Assembly (NCBI RefSeq): GCF_025244745.1
Contig: NZ_CP104213.1
Span: forward strand, 124,001 to 188,000
Origin: Deinococcus rubellus
GTDB taxonomy: Bacteria > Deinococcota > Deinococci > Deinococcales > Deinococcaceae
DNA length: 64,000 bases
Reading direction: 5' to 3'
Made by a program: the position numbers and the translations under genes. Below are positions 29,079 through 38,992 of the stretch, one piece after another; within the stretch, counting starts at the first letter, position 1, and each line of letters opens with the position of its first letter. The notes below the pieces were generated by a model that had not been told where the DNA came from, did not search any database, and was given only the letters and a program-made list of their open reading frames with translations.

Positions 29079-31094
29079 TCAGCGCACCCGGAAGCTCCGG
29101 ACCGCCTGCACAAAGGCCCGCACCTGCTCCGCCGTCGGCTCCGTGCCGTAGCGCAGACGCTGGTACTCGCCGATCAGCTCATGGATGCGCCCGGATTGAC
29201 GGGGGTGCTGCCCGGCGGCCCGCTCGGCGTAGGCGCTGCCGGGTTCGTGCGGCTCTCTGGGCAGGCCCAGGCGGCGGGCCAGCAGCGCGTAGGCGGCGGC
29301 CAGCGGCTCAGTGGGCGGGCGGCGGCGCAGCAGCAGCGGCACGAAGGCCAGCCCGATCACCGCCGTGCCGAAGAGGGTCAGCCGCCAGTCGCCGAGCTGC
29401 CCGAGGCCGAGTTTGGCAAAGAGCTGGCGCTGCTGCGCGCCGTCGTAGCCGATCACCCAGGTGTTCCAGAGGTTTTGCAGGGCGTCGAGGCGCAGACTCA
29501 GGCCCGAGAGCAGCCCGCCCTGGCCCGCCGCCAGCCCCGGCGCACCTTTGAGCGCCGAGACGCCCTGCTCGATGCGGTCCGGCGAGACGGTGGCCGTCGG
29601 ATCGACCCGCAGCCAGCCCTGCCCGGCCAGCCACACCTCGGTCCAGGCGTGGGCGTTGGCCTGGCGCACGATCAGGTAATTGCCGTTGGCTTCCGCGCCC
29701 TGGTAGCCGGTGACGACCCGTGCCGGAACGCCCGCCGCCCGCATCATGATGGCGTAGGCGCTGGCGTAGTGCTCGCAAAATCCCCGCTTGGTGCCGAACA
29801 CGAAGGCGTCCATCCCGTTGACGGTGGGCAGCGTCGGCGGATTGAGGGTGTAGGCAAAATCCCCCTGCCGGAACACTTTGAGGCCTGCCTGGACCCGCTC
29901 GGCGGGCGGCAGGTTGAGCCAGCTCCTGGCCAGGTCGCGCAGGCGCGGGTTGGAGCGCTCGGGCAGTTGCAGGTTGCGCATCAGCCAGGCCGGATCGGCG
30001 TTGATGCCGTAACTGTAGTCGGTGGCGGCGCTCAGCTTGAAACGGGTACGCGCCCCGATCCGGCTGGGCTTGATGACTTGCAGATTCTGGGTGATGAAGG
30101 TGCCGTCGGGCAACGAAGCGGGCGCGTCCAGGGCCAGCACCCAGGCCCGCTGATGCGGCTCGACGGTCAGGGTGTAGGTTCGCACCGGGCCGCGCAAAGT
30201 CACATCAGGCAACTGGCGGGGGCTGCCGCCCAAGCGCCAGGTCTCGCCGTCGAAGAACTCCATCACCGGGCCGCGCCAGTAGAGCTGGTCGGCAGGCGGT
30301 GCCGAGCCGTCGAACTGCGCCCGGAAGGCGACCTCGTCACTGAGCGCCAGGCTGCTGATGCCGCCCGGATTAACCGTATCTGACAGGCCCGAGGCGCTGC
30401 TGCTGCCGCTGACCGGCATCTGCCACAGCGGGCTGTCGGGGCGCGGGAACAGCACGAACAGCGCGGCGGCCAGCGGCAGCGCCCGCAGCAGCACGCCGCC
30501 CGACGAGCGCAGCAGCGGCACGGAGTGGGCCAGAGCCGACCCGAACGTGGCCGCCGCAGGTGCCCCAGACAGACCGCCAGCAAAACCACCGGGCCGCTCC
30601 CACAGCGTGAGGGCCGCGCACAGCCCCGTGACCGAGAGCAGCGCGTGAACGGCGGTCAGGGTGTCCTGGGCATAGAAGAAGTGCGTCACAGTGAGAAAGA
30701 AGCCGAGCAGCGCCAGCGTCTGAATGTCGCGCCCACTGCGGGTTTCCACCGCCTTGAGGGCAATCAGGACCACCAGGATGGCCGTACCGCCGTCGCGCCC
30801 CAGTAAGGTGTCGAAGGCTGCCAGCAGACCCCAGCCTGCCGTCAGCGCGATCAACAGCAGCAGTAAGGACTGGGCGAGGACGGGCAATCCTGGCACCCGT
30901 TTCAGGGCCACCCCCACCCGGTAGGCGAGCAGCAGCGCCGTGAGCAAGCTGGCCCACCAGGGCAGCCGCGTGACGTAGGGCAGCGAGCACAGCGTCAGCG
31001 CCGCCAGCATGGCGAGCAGGGCAGGCAGCGGCAGCGGCGCGGGCGCAGACGGCTGGGCCGCCCGGTTGCGCGGCAGTTGAACGCTGAAGGTCAT
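29079..31094 (-). CDS. TgpA-like membrane transglutaminase (DUF3488)
   Basis: Five or six N-terminal membrane segments (residues about 25-215, the DUF3488 region) are followed by a periplasmic transglutaminase-like domain. Its catalytic Cys is in FVFGTKRGFCEHYASAYAIM and its His in NAHAWTEVWLAGQGWLRVDP. One more membrane helix (LTLFGTAVIGLAFVPLLL) and a cytosolic DUF4129-like tail complete the 671 residues. ATG 31094 overlaps the stop of the DUF58 gene by ATGA; reading further upstream would run inside that gene. Proteins of this type are regularly encoded with MoxR and DUF58 partners, as here. The substrate is unknown. Confidence 0.88.
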   Translation of the reverse strand: MTFSVQLPRNRAAQPSAPAPLPLPALLAMLAALTLCSLPYVTRLPWWASLLTALLLAYRVGVALKRVPGLPVLAQSLLLLLIALTAGWGLLAAFDTLLGRDGGTAILVVLIALKAVETRSGRDIQTLALLGFFLTVTHFFYAQDTLTAVHALLSVTGLCAALTLWERPGGFAGGLSGAPAAATFGSALAHSVPLLRSSGGVLLRALPLAAALFVLFPRPDSPLWQMPVSGSSSASGLSDTVNPGGISSLALSDEVAFRAQFDGSAPPADQLYWRGPVMEFFDGETWRLGGSPRQLPDVTLRGPVRTYTLTVEPHQRAWVLALDAPASLPDGTFITQNLQVIKPSRIGARTRFKLSAATDYSYGINADPAWLMRNLQLPERSNPRLRDLARSWLNLPPAERVQAGLKVFRQGDFAYTLNPPTLPTVNGMDAFVFGTKRGFCEHYASAYAIMMRAAGVPARVVTGYQGAEANGNYLIVRQANAHAWTEVWLAGQGWLRVDPTATVSPDRIEQGVSALKGAPGLAAGQGGLLSGLSLRLDALQNLWNTWVIGYDGAQQRQLFAKLGLGQLGDWRLTLFGTAVIGLAFVPLLLRRRPPTEPLAAAYALLARRLGLPREPHEPGSAYAERAAGQHPRQSGRIHELIGEYQRLRYGTEPTAEQVRAFVQAVRSFRVR

Positions 31095-32164
31095 GGTCGG
31101 CCCGCCAGACGCTCGGGCAGGCCGTTCGGTTGATCGCCTTGCCGGGCCGCTTGTGAGACAGACGGTTGCGAGAGGGCCAGGGCATTCAGGGCGCGGCGCG
31201 AGTGGGCCTCGCCGCTCCCCTCCTCCACCATCCGGTCTGGCAGTTCCAGGCGGTAGCGGACGTCGTGCTGGCGGGCTTGCCGCACCCAGGCGCTCAGACG
31301 CGAGTAGCGGGCCTCGGGGTCCAGGCCACGCAACTCGGCGTAGTCCAGGCACAGGGTCAGGCTGAGCGGCACGTCGAAGACTTTGGTATGGAGGTCGCCG
31401 GTGCGGGCCGAGTGCCGCCAGGCCACCTGCCGGGGCGCGTCGCCGGGCAGGTAGGGCCGGACACCCGCAAACTCTTCCTGGCCCGCCGCCCGCTTCGCCC
31501 CGCTGCCCTCACTGGCCCGCGTGCCCGGCAGCGGCGGCGCGTCCGCTTCAGGAGCCGGGTAGATCAGCGCCTCGGCGCTCAGCAGCGGGTAGGTCACGCC
31601 GCGCCACAGGCCCAGGGCGTCGCGGCCCTCCAGCCGCAGACGCGGCAACGTGAGCGGGCCGCGCCGGGGAGCCGCGATCATGACCGGCGCGGTGGTCTCG
31701 GCCTGCGCCGCCACGTCGAGCAGCGTGATGGTCGCCGAGCGCGGGCGGTGGGCACGCAGGCGCAGCCGGGCACGGGCCTGGTCCGAGGGGTTTTGCACCC
31801 TGACCGCAAAGGCCGCTTCTTCCCCGGCCCAGGCGGTGTCCGGCGGCGCGGCACTGAGTCTCAGGCCGCTGAGGCTGCGCGAGGCCGCCACCGCACCTGA
31901 CACCCACAGCCCCAGCATCAGGAAGGTCACCAGATACCCAAGGCTGAGCTGATAGTTGACGCAGCCGATCAGGGTCAGCAGCGCCGTGAACAGAAACCCC
32001 GCGCCAAAGCGGGTCGGGTACACGCGCGGCCCCTTCGAGAAGTGGGTGGCGGGGGCCACCGTGATGCCCAGGCCCTGGTCGGCGTTGCCGTCGTCACTGG
32101 CCCACCCGCTGAGGCGTTCGCGCAGGCCGCTGGACGGAGGGAGAGAAGCGGGGCGCTGCGTCAT
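31091..32164 (-). CDS. DUF58 domain protein
   Basis: Two membrane helices near residues 52-95 (GAGFLFTALLTLIGCVNYQL) precede a DUF58 region with the landmark EEFAGVRPYLPGDAPRQVAW and then RHSARTGDLHTKVFD. DUF58 proteins resemble von Willebrand A-type domains and partner with MoxR AAA+ ATPases. The gene stands between the ankyrin gene and the transglutaminase in a minus-strand operon. The protein (357 residues) is of normal length. Confidence 0.85.
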   Translation of the reverse strand: MTQRPASLPPSSGLRERLSGWASDDGNADQGLGITVAPATHFSKGPRVYPTRFGAGFLFTALLTLIGCVNYQLSLGYLVTFLMLGLWVSGAVAASRSLSGLRLSAAPPDTAWAGEEAAFAVRVQNPSDQARARLRLRAHRPRSATITLLDVAAQAETTAPVMIAAPRRGPLTLPRLRLEGRDALGLWRGVTYPLLSAEALIYPAPEADAPPLPGTRASEGSGAKRAAGQEEFAGVRPYLPGDAPRQVAWRHSARTGDLHTKVFDVPLSLTLCLDYAELRGLDPEARYSRLSAWVRQARQHDVRYRLELPDRMVEEGSGEAHSRRALNALALSQPSVSQAARQGDQPNGLPERLAGRP

Positions 32165-32205
32165 AGGGTCGGGGTCATGGGGTCATCCTCGGTGGGGGAT
32201 CGGGG

Positions 32206-32730
32206 TTATGGAGCCTGACTGAGCAAGGCGTCGAGCTGGGCAGCCGTGTCCTGCGCACCCATCAGCCGGGCGGCGTCGGCCACCGACAGGCCGCCCACGT
32301 CGCGGGCATGCAGGTTCGCGCCGCGCGAGAGAAGCCAGCCCACCATCTCGGTGCGGTTGAACATGGCGGCCATCATCAGTGCGGTCTTGCCGCCAGGACC
32401 TGCCGTCTCAGTGTCGGCTCCGTGATCCAGCAGCAGCTCGGCCATCTCCAGATTGCCCTTAAACGCCGCGCCGACGAGCGGGGTCTGGCCCTGATCGTTG
32501 GCGCGTTCGGGGTCGGCCCCGTGTTCCAGCAGCTGCCGGGTGGCCTCCAGGTGGCCATGATAGCTGGCCAGCATCAGCAAGCTGTCGCCCTTCTGGTTGA
32601 GCAGGTTGGCGGGCAGCCCCTGGTCGAGCAGCGGCCCAAGCTGATCGGCATCCCCGGCGCGGACGAGTTCAAAGACCGACTGGAGGAAGGCGAGCGTTTC
32701 GGCGTCGGGGGTGGGTGGGTGGTCGGTCAT
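32206..32730 (-). CDS. Ankyrin-repeat protein
   Basis: Four ankyrin repeats are visible between residues 40 and 165: KGDSLLMLASYHGHLEATRQ, QGQTPLVGAAFKGNLEMAEL, GGKTALMMAAMFNRTEMVGW and VGGLSVADAARLMGAQDTAA. Each contributes the L-hairpin and two short helices. The protein (174 residues) has no catalytic domain and probably works as a cytosolic binding scaffold. It is set between moxR and the DUF58 gene, which suggests that its partner belongs to that membrane-linked complex. The stop lies 41 bases before the DUF58 start. Confidence 0.85.
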   Translation of the reverse strand: MTDHPPTPDAETLAFLQSVFELVRAGDADQLGPLLDQGLPANLLNQKGDSLLMLASYHGHLEATRQLLEHGADPERANDQGQTPLVGAAFKGNLEMAELLLDHGADTETAGPGGKTALMMAAMFNRTEMVGWLLSRGANLHARDVGGLSVADAARLMGAQDTAAQLDALLSQAP

Positions 32731-32864
32731 GGTGTTTAGCTCCTTGAGCGGGCCGGAAAGGTGAGGTGCGCGGCCCGGTTCATAAGCACTATCAAAGCAA
32801 AGACGGATGAAAGCCGGTGCAGCCAGCCTCCGCTACCGCTTCATCATCCAGGCGGCCCGGCAGC

Positions 32865-33845
32865 TCAGGGAATCGCCACCACGCCCAGCAGTTGCGCAGC
32901 CACCGCCGGACTCGGCGCTCCGGTGGCGCGGCCCAGCAAGCGGTGGGCGGCCACGCTGCCGAACACCGCCTGCACGTCCTCGGGCAGCACATGGGCGCGC
33001 CCTGCGAGCCAGGCCCAGGCCCGCGCTGCCGCCAGCAGTCCCAGCGCCGCGCGCGGACTCAGGCCCGCCTGCACATCGGGATGGGCGCGCGAGGCGGTGA
33101 TCAGCGCCAGCACGTAGTCGGCCAGCGCACCCGAGACGTGCACCGCCGCCGCCGACTCCTGGGCGGCCAGCAGCGCGTGCGGGGTCAGCACGGCGCTGAG
33201 TTCACGCGCGGCGTCGCGGCGGCCCCCGGCCAGCAGCAGCTCTCGCTCAGCACGGGGATCGGGGTAGCCCAGCGAGACGGTCATCAAAAACCTATCCAGC
33301 TGCGACTCGGGCAACGCGAAGGTGCCGAGTTGCGAGGCCGGATTCTGGGTGGCGATCACGAAAAAGGGCGAGGGCAGCGGCCGGGTGGTGCCGCCCTCGC
33401 TGACCTGCCGCTCCTCCATCGCTTCCAGGAGGGCCGACTGGGTCTTGGGGGTGGCGCGGTTGATCTCGTCGGCCAGCAGCAGCTGGGTAAACACCGGCCC
33501 CTCGTGAAAGCGGAACTCGCGGGCGGCGGGTTCGTAGATGCTGACGCCCAGCAGATCGGCGGGCAGCAGGTCACTGGTAAATTGCAGCCGCGAGAAATGC
33601 AGCCCCAGGCTGGCAGCGATGGCCTGCGCCAGGGTGGTCTTGCCGACGCCCGGCACATCTTCGAGCAGCAGGTGACCGCCCGCCAGCAAGCAGGCCAGCG
33701 ACAATCTGACCTGTCCGGACTTGCCCAGAATCACCCGGTCGAGCTGCGCCAGGGTGGCGGCAACCAGGGCGCTCAGTCCGGCATCCGGCTGGCCGACGCC
33801 GCCCTCAGCACTGGCACGGCTCAAACTGGACAGGGTGCGGGTCAT
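32865..33845 (-). CDS. MoxR-family AAA+ ATPase
   Basis: MoxR ATPases act as chaperones that help assemble or activate protein complexes. The 326 residues carry Walker A (LLEDVPGVGKTTLAQAIAAS), Walker B (LLLADEINRATPKTQSALLE), sensor 1 (FFVIATQNPASQLGTFALPE) and the MoxR lid region (LSPRAALGLLAAARAWAWLA). I use ATG 33845 (MTRTLSSLSR), since the upstream extension to 33992 is Arg/Pro-rich and overlaps the divergent fabI promoter region. It heads the order moxR, ankyrin, DUF58, transglutaminase. Confidence 0.9.
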   Translation of the reverse strand: MTRTLSSLSRASAEGGVGQPDAGLSALVAATLAQLDRVILGKSGQVRLSLACLLAGGHLLLEDVPGVGKTTLAQAIAASLGLHFSRLQFTSDLLPADLLGVSIYEPAAREFRFHEGPVFTQLLLADEINRATPKTQSALLEAMEERQVSEGGTTRPLPSPFFVIATQNPASQLGTFALPESQLDRFLMTVSLGYPDPRAERELLLAGGRRDAARELSAVLTPHALLAAQESAAAVHVSGALADYVLALITASRAHPDVQAGLSPRAALGLLAAARAWAWLAGRAHVLPEDVQAVFGSVAAHRLLGRATGAPSPAVAAQLLGVVAIP

Positions 33846-33958
33846 GGACGGCGGGAGTGGGCGGGCCGGAGGAGGGCACTCATCCCTCCAGCCTAGCGGG
33901 GCGCGTCTGCCAAAACACTTACGCTCCTGAACTGTGTCTGGCCCGCTACACTCTGGGT

Positions 33959-34741
33959 ATGATTTCAATTGATCTGAGCGGCAAAACGGCACTGGTGATG
34001 GGCGTCGCCAATGCCCGCAGCCTCGGCTGGGCGATTGCCGAGCAACTGCTGACGGCGGGCGCTCGGGTGGCCTTCAGCTACCAGGGCGAGCGCCTGAAAC
34101 CCGAACTCGAAAAGCTGACCAGGGACTATCCCGGCACGCTGCTCCGGCAGGCCGACGCCACCAGCGAGGACGACCTGACCGCCCTGTTTGCCGCCGTCAA
34201 GGCAGAGTTCGGCACGCTGGACGCGGTGGTCCACTCGATTGCCTACGCGCCGCGCGAGGCGATGGAGGGCAGATTCCTCGACACCACGCCCGCAGACTGG
34301 AACACCGCCCTGTCGGTCAGCGCCTACACCCTGGTGAGCATCTGCCGCCACGCCGAACCGCTGCTTAATGAAGGCGGCAGCGTCATCAGCCTGACCTACC
34401 ACGCCTCGCAGAAGGTGGTGCCCAAGTACAACGTGATGGGCGTGGCGAAAGCGGCCCTGGAAGCTGCCACCCGCTACCTCGCCGCCGAGCTGGGCGGGAG
34501 GGGTGTGCGTGTCAACACCATCAGTGCCGGGCCGATGCGGACCATTGCCGCCCGCAGCATCCCCGGCTTCTCGACCATGTACGACCAGGCCGCCAAGGCC
34601 GCGCCGTTGGGGCGCAACGCCACCTCGCAGGAAGTCGGCAAGCTGGGGCTCTTCTTGCTGAGTGACCTCGCCAGCGGCATCACCGGGCAGGTCGTGTATG
34701 TGGACGCGGGCAGCAGCGTCATGGCGATGAAGATGGAGTAA
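33959..34741 (+). CDS. fabI: Enoyl-ACP reductase (FabI type)
   Basis: FabI reduces enoyl-ACP in the last step of fatty acid chain elongation. The 260 residues show the NAD-binding VMGVANARSLGWAIAEQL and HSIAYAPREAM. The active-site Y-x6-K is found as the family-specific spacing in SLTYHASQKVVPKYNVMGVAKA. VRVNTISAGPMRTIAARSIPGF and SGITGQVVYVDAGSSVM follow. TACACT (33947-33952) ends seven bases before ATG 33959, a leaderless promoter. It diverges from moxR. Confidence 0.94.
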   Translation: MISIDLSGKTALVMGVANARSLGWAIAEQLLTAGARVAFSYQGERLKPELEKLTRDYPGTLLRQADATSEDDLTALFAAVKAEFGTLDAVVHSIAYAPREAMEGRFLDTTPADWNTALSVSAYTLVSICRHAEPLLNEGGSVISLTYHASQKVVPKYNVMGVAKAALEAATRYLAAELGGRGVRVNTISAGPMRTIAARSIPGFSTMYDQAAKAAPLGRNATSQEVGKLGLFLLSDLASGITGQVVYVDAGSSVMAMKME

Positions 34742-34755
34742 CGGTGATTCTGCCG

Positions 34756-35727
34756 TCAGAGCTGGCCGAGTAGCGCCGCTTCGCCCTCGGGCGTCAGTGC
34801 ATACGGCAACTTCTGGTGGCAACTCCAGGCCTGTGTGTCGCGCGCCGTGGTGGCCGGGTCGGTCAGGGTCAGGCCCGCCCGCACGGCCCGCACGTTACTG
34901 ACGTTCATGCGCCCGGCGTGGGGGCCATTCTCAGCCACATACAGGCTGAGTTCCTCAGCATCCGGGAAGTGCTGACGCAACATCTGAATGTCGATCCAGC
35001 GCACCTGAGCGGTGGCTGGCTGGCCCGCCCCGCAAATCCGCAAAAAGTCGGTCCAGGTCAGGCGCGGGCCAGCCAGGTTGAAGACACCATCAAGGTCTGC
35101 CTCCACCACCCTCAGCGCAAAGCGGGCCACATCGCGCACGTCAATGACTTGCAGATGATCAGTGCCGTCGCCGGGAGCCAGCATCACACCGCCCAGCAAG
35201 GCCCGCTCGGCCCAGTACGGGTAACGCCGGGTGGGGTCGTGCGGCCCCACCACGATCTGGGGACGCAGGACCGTGCAGGCGTCAGCGTAAAGACCCTGAA
35301 CGATTTCCTCGCAGGCGACCTTGAGCGGGCCGTAGGTCTCGCCGTCAATCTGGGTGATGTCCTCGGCGGCGGGAGCTTGCAACGGGCTGGCCTCGGTGAT
35401 CGGCAGCCCGCACGGCTCGGCGTAGACGGCCCGCGAGCTGACATAGACGTAGCGCCCCACCCGCCCCTGCAATGCCCCGGCGCTGGCCCGCACCTGGCGG
35501 GGTGTGTAGCCGCTGACATCGAAGCAGGCGTCCCAGTGTTGCCCCATCAGGGCGCTGAGACCCGCGACACCCTGGTCACGGTCACCGCGCAGGCGCTCGA
35601 CCTGCTGCGGCAGATCGTCGGGCGAGCGGCCCCGGTTGAACACCGTCACCTGATACCCGGCCAGCAGCGCCGCCTGGGTCAGGTGTTTCCCGATAAACTG
35701 GGTGCCGCCCAGAATCAGCAACTTCAC
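34756..35727 (-). CDS. NAD-dependent epimerase/dehydratase-like SDR
   Basis: An extended short-chain dehydrogenase of 323 residues: MKLLILGGTQFIGKHLTQAA carries the dinucleotide-binding GGTQFIG, and RYVYVSSRAVYAE and ETYGPLKVACEEIV carry the Ser and YxxxK active site. It resembles chloroplast CSP41-like and UDP-glucose 4-epimerase-like proteins. The substrate cannot be told from the sequence. It converges with fabI and precedes no obvious partner. Confidence 0.82.
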   Translation of the reverse strand: MKLLILGGTQFIGKHLTQAALLAGYQVTVFNRGRSPDDLPQQVERLRGDRDQGVAGLSALMGQHWDACFDVSGYTPRQVRASAGALQGRVGRYVYVSSRAVYAEPCGLPITEASPLQAPAAEDITQIDGETYGPLKVACEEIVQGLYADACTVLRPQIVVGPHDPTRRYPYWAERALLGGVMLAPGDGTDHLQVIDVRDVARFALRVVEADLDGVFNLAGPRLTWTDFLRICGAGQPATAQVRWIDIQMLRQHFPDAEELSLYVAENGPHAGRMNVSNVRAVRAGLTLTDPATTARDTQAWSCHQKLPYALTPEGEAALLGQL

Positions 35728-35762
35728 TGCGTCACCCGTTCACCGCATCACCCGCGCGGCCC

Positions 35763-36485
35763 TCACTCGGCCACGATGCCCTGCAACACCGCGTCGCTCA
35801 GGCGCTCAGCCTTGAGGCGCTCGGCGCGTTGAATGGCGCGCAAATCGTCCACCGCCCGGTCCAGGTCGTCGTTGACCACCACATAGCGGAAGTGGCGGGC
35901 CTCCAGAATTTCCTCACGGGCACGCTCCAGCCGCCGCTCGATGCGCTCAGGCGTTTCGGTAGCCCGGCCTTCCAGACGGCGGCGCAGCTCGGTGAGGCTC
36001 GGGGGCATGATGAACACCAGCACCGCCTCGCTGGACTGGTCGGCCACCTGCATGGCCCCCAGCACCTCGATTTCCAGAATCACGTCCTGTCCGCGCGAGA
36101 GCGCCTCGTCGATAGGACCTCTGGGAGTGCCGTAGCGGTTGCCGACAAATTCGGCGTGTTCCAGAAATCCGCCCGCCTGGGCGTGGGCCTCGAACTGGTC
36201 GGCGCTGACAAAATGGTAATCGAGGCCGGGGCGCTCGCCGGGCCGCGCCTCGCGGGTGGTCCACGACATCGAGTAGAAGACGTTCTGATCCCTGAGCCAC
36301 CTCTCGCGCAGGGTGCCCTTGCCCACGCCCGAAGCGCCGGTCATGACGATCAGCAGGCCACGCCGGGCCGGGCCGGTGGCCGGGCTGATCGGCGCGGTGG
36401 CACTGGCGGCATGATCACTGGCCGCGGCGGAACACTCTGAAACGGATGGAGATTGCAGCGGTTCGGGATTCAGCGTGGCCGACAT
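35763..36485 (-). CDS. gmk: Guanylate kinase
   Basis: Guanylate kinase converts GMP to GDP with ATP. The P-loop VMTGASGVGKGTL is followed by SMSWTTREARPGERPGLDYH (the GMP-binding T-TR-x-R-x-G-E region), GFLEHAEFVGNRYGTPRGPI, and LEIEVLGAMQVADQ where LDID-VQG is usual. An N-terminal tail of about 40 residues, rich in Ser and Ala, is longer than in most homologues. A later start is possible, but the leaderless -10 box TATGCT (complement of 36492-36497) sits six bases before ATG 36485 and supports this one. Confidence 0.93.
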   Translation of the reverse strand: MSATLNPEPLQSPSVSECSAAASDHAASATAPISPATGPARRGLLIVMTGASGVGKGTLRERWLRDQNVFYSMSWTTREARPGERPGLDYHFVSADQFEAHAQAGGFLEHAEFVGNRYGTPRGPIDEALSRGQDVILEIEVLGAMQVADQSSEAVLVFIMPPSLTELRRRLEGRATETPERIERRLERAREEILEARHFRYVVVNDDLDRAVDDLRAIQRAERLKAERLSDAVLQGIVAE

Positions 36486-36574
36486 CCCATCAGCATACCG
36501 CTCGCCTGCGGCCCCTGCACAGCCGAATGTCTCTGGCCGGGAGATCAGCCTGCGACCGTCGTTTTATTCGAGCT

Positions 36575-37129
36575 TTACTCGTCGTCGAGGCCCAGGCCTT
36601 CGTCGCTGAGCACGATTTCCGGCGTCTGGGGCCGTACGAAGCGCAGGTAGTCGAGCCAGGGCGGAATGTGCCCGAGCTGACGAACCAGCAGGGCGATCTG
36701 GGCCGTGTGGCGCACCTCGTGGGTCATCACATACCACATCAGTTGGTCGAGCGTGACGGTGGCCGAGGCCGGGTCGTCCTGCACCAGCTTGATGGCCTCG
36801 TTCAGGTCCGGGGTGGTCTCCAGAAACTGCTGGGTGCGCCGCTGCACCGCCTTGCCGTAATCCAGAATCCATCCGAGCTGGTACTGCTCGGCCTGCGGCC
36901 TGACCCAGTCGTGCTTGAAGGCGCTGGCCTCCAGGCCGTCGCCGCGTGCGATGACGTGGACCCAGTGGTCTTCGATATCGATGACGTGCAGCAGCAGGTC
37001 TTTGATGTTGTGAAAACGGTCGCCGTCGATCAGGGCGGCATTCAGATCCTGCTCAGGCAAGGCCCGCAGAAAATTCCACAATTGCTCACGGGCGGCAGCA
37101 AGGTAGGTGTAATATTCGCGGACATTCAT
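36575..37129 (-). CDS. DinB-family protein
   Basis: The four-helix-bundle DinB fold is indicated by [20 protein letters not shown] and [20 protein letters not shown], in which the spaced His residues (about 48, 137 and 141) form the usual metal site. DinB-like proteins in Deinococcus are often thiol transferases or stress-induced proteins of unknown substrate. The 184-residue protein is translationally coupled to the dihydrouridine synthase gene (ATGA overlap at 37126-37129). Confidence 0.85.
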   Translation of the reverse strand: MNVREYYTYLAAAREQLWNFLRALPEQDLNAALIDGDRFHNIKDLLLHVIDIEDHWVHVIARGDGLEASAFKHDWVRPQAEQYQLGWILDYGKAVQRRTQQFLETTPDLNEAIKLVQDDPASATVTLDQLMWYVMTHEVRHTAQIALLVRQLGHIPPWLDYLRFVRPQTPEIVLSDEGLGLDDE

Positions 37130-38211
37130 GGAGTAATTAGAGCATACTCGCCCGCGCCGGGCCGTGAGGCGACCCTACGGTCAGCCAGAGGCCGGTCAGT
37201 GAGAAGCTGGTCAGTCAGAGGAGTCAGCAGCGCCTCCGCCTCGGGCAAGGTTTCCAGGCGCACCAGGGCGTCGCGCAATTCGCCTTCCATCAGCGCGGTG
37301 CCTGCCAGGTAGCGTGGCAGCACCTTACGCATCTGCTTGATGCCGCGCCACTCGCCGTACCACTGGGCGTTGAGCCGGGTGTGGCGCAGCGCCGTGGCCG
37401 CCCGCCAGGCCGCGTCGGGGGGCCGGAAAGCGGGGTCACTGAGTTCGGTAAACACCCAGGGCTGCCCCACCGCGCCGCGCCCGATCATCACGGCGGCCAC
37501 CCCGGTCCGAAGGCGCTCTCGGGCCTGAGCCGCACTGAGCACGTCGCCGCTGCCGATCACCGGCACCCCGACACTGCCCGCAACCTCGGCGATGGCGTCC
37601 CAGTCGGCCTCGCCGGCGTAGCGTTGTTTGGAGGTGCGGCCGTGCACGGTGATCAGGCTGACCCCCGCTGCTTCCAGGCCCTGCGCGACCTCCACGGCGC
37701 GGTTGGTGTCGAAGCCCAGCCGGATCTTGGCGCTCACGTCCAGCGGCACGGCGGCGCGCATGGCCGAGATCAGTTCGTAGGCGACTTCCGGCGTTTGCAG
37801 CAGGCAGGCTCCGCCCTTACCGCGCACCTTGGGGACCGGGCAGCCCATGTTGAGGTCAATCGCAGCGGGGTTAAACCACCCAGCCACCCGCTGCGACGCC
37901 TCGGCCAGAATGCCGGGGTCGGCCCCGAAGAGCTGCACCACCCGGCCCTGCTCGCCGGGGTAGGGCTTACCGATGATCAGGTCCTCGTCCTCGTTGCCCA
38001 GCACCAGGCCGCGCGAACTGATCATCTCGGACACGGTCCACAACGCCCCGGCCTCAGCGGAAAGCTGGCGCATCGGGGCGTCACTGTACCCGGCCATCGG
38101 GGCCAGCACCGCGCCGGGATGCTCGGGGGTGCGCCCGGCGAGGCGGCGGGCATAAAAGCCGCGCTGGTCGGAGGGATCTGGGGTCGGTATGTCTGCAAGC
38201 GGGGCCGTCAT
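37126..38211 (-). CDS. tRNA-dihydrouridine synthase
   Basis: Dus enzymes reduce uridine in the D-loop of tRNA with FMN and NADPH. The protein has [40 protein letters not shown] (catalytic Cys in the CPVPK...GG.G motif), [20 protein letters not shown], and [20 protein letters not shown] with [12 protein letters not shown] for FMN phosphate. Its 361 residues are within the family range, most like DusB. TAGCAT on the minus strand lies about seven bases before ATG 38211 as a leaderless -10 box. Confidence 0.92.
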   Translation of the reverse strand: MTAPLADIPTPDPSDQRGFYARRLAGRTPEHPGAVLAPMAGYSDAPMRQLSAEAGALWTVSEMISSRGLVLGNEDEDLIIGKPYPGEQGRVVQLFGADPGILAEASQRVAGWFNPAAIDLNMGCPVPKVRGKGGACLLQTPEVAYELISAMRAAVPLDVSAKIRLGFDTNRAVEVAQGLEAAGVSLITVHGRTSKQRYAGEADWDAIAEVAGSVGVPVIGSGDVLSAAQARERLRTGVAAVMIGRGAVGQPWVFTELSDPAFRPPDAAWRAATALRHTRLNAQWYGEWRGIKQMRKVLPRYLAGTALMEGELRDALVRLETLPEAEALLTPLTDQLLTDRPLADRRVASRPGAGEYALITP

Positions 38212-38451
38212 GTCGGGATGCTAGCAGGGGCAGGGGAGCAGCTTTGTTCAGTTCAGCACGGCCCACGCCGGACCTGCCGGATGGCGAGACCGCTGCCGCC
38301 CCAGCGTCTGGCAGGGCGGTTCACTTTTCTGTCAGGTGGGGGCAGGTATGCTGACGGAAGCATCAAAGAGAACGAAGCACACATCTTCTGCGGCGGCCAC
38401 CTCAAAAGCCTGCGCGGAAAGGGAAGGTATGATTCCTTGAAGGTTCAACCG

Positions 38452-38934
38452 ATGGCGCTGCCGAGCGCACCACTCCTCCACGACCTGTACCGGGCCACCC
38501 CCGGCTATTTCGCCCTGCTGGGCTGTCCGGTGCCGTCACTGCAGGAAGTCACCCGCGACATCGAGACGGCGCTCTACGATCCGCGCCGCCGCCTGGAACT
38601 GCTTTACCAGGGAGAAGAACTGGTGGGCAGCCTCGACTACAAGCTCGACTACCCGCAGGCGGGCGACGTGACCATCAACCTGCTGATGATCCGGGGTGAC
38701 GCGCAGTCGCGCGGCCTGGGGCGGCAGGTGGTGCGCGACCTGGAGAAGCGCCTACCGCACAGCGAGCGGCTGCTGGCCAGTGTGCTGGGCGACAACAAGC
38801 GGGCCGTGAAGTTCTGGGAGCGCCTGGGCTTCGCCTTCGCCACCGACGCCCGCCCGGTCATGACCTGGTACGCCAAGCCGCTGCACAGGCAGGCGCGGCC
38901 AGACCAGCCGCTGCCTGTGGCGTCCGGCAAGTAA
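38452..38934 (+). CDS. GNAT acetyltransferase
   Basis: About 160 residues with the acetyl-CoA-binding core [20 protein letters not shown] and the end [20 protein letters not shown], a standard GNAT fold. The N-terminal part ([20 protein letters not shown]) is like a subgroup of Firmicutes and Deinococcus acetyltransferases of unknown substrate. ATG 38452 is chosen. A TTG 15 bases upstream is an alternative. TATGAT (38428-38433) may be the -10 box, giving a short leader. The region upstream (38212-38440) is non-coding and shared with the divergent dus gene. Confidence 0.82.
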   Translation: MALPSAPLLHDLYRATPGYFALLGCPVPSLQEVTRDIETALYDPRRRLELLYQGEELVGSLDYKLDYPQAGDVTINLLMIRGDAQSRGLGRQVVRDLEKRLPHSERLLASVLGDNKRAVKFWERLGFAFATDARPVMTWYAKPLHRQARPDQPLPVASGK

Positions 38935-38992
38935 CTCACAAGCCAAAAGCCCATCAGTCAGTCACGGGCAGCGGCGCATTATCCTGGGCGGC

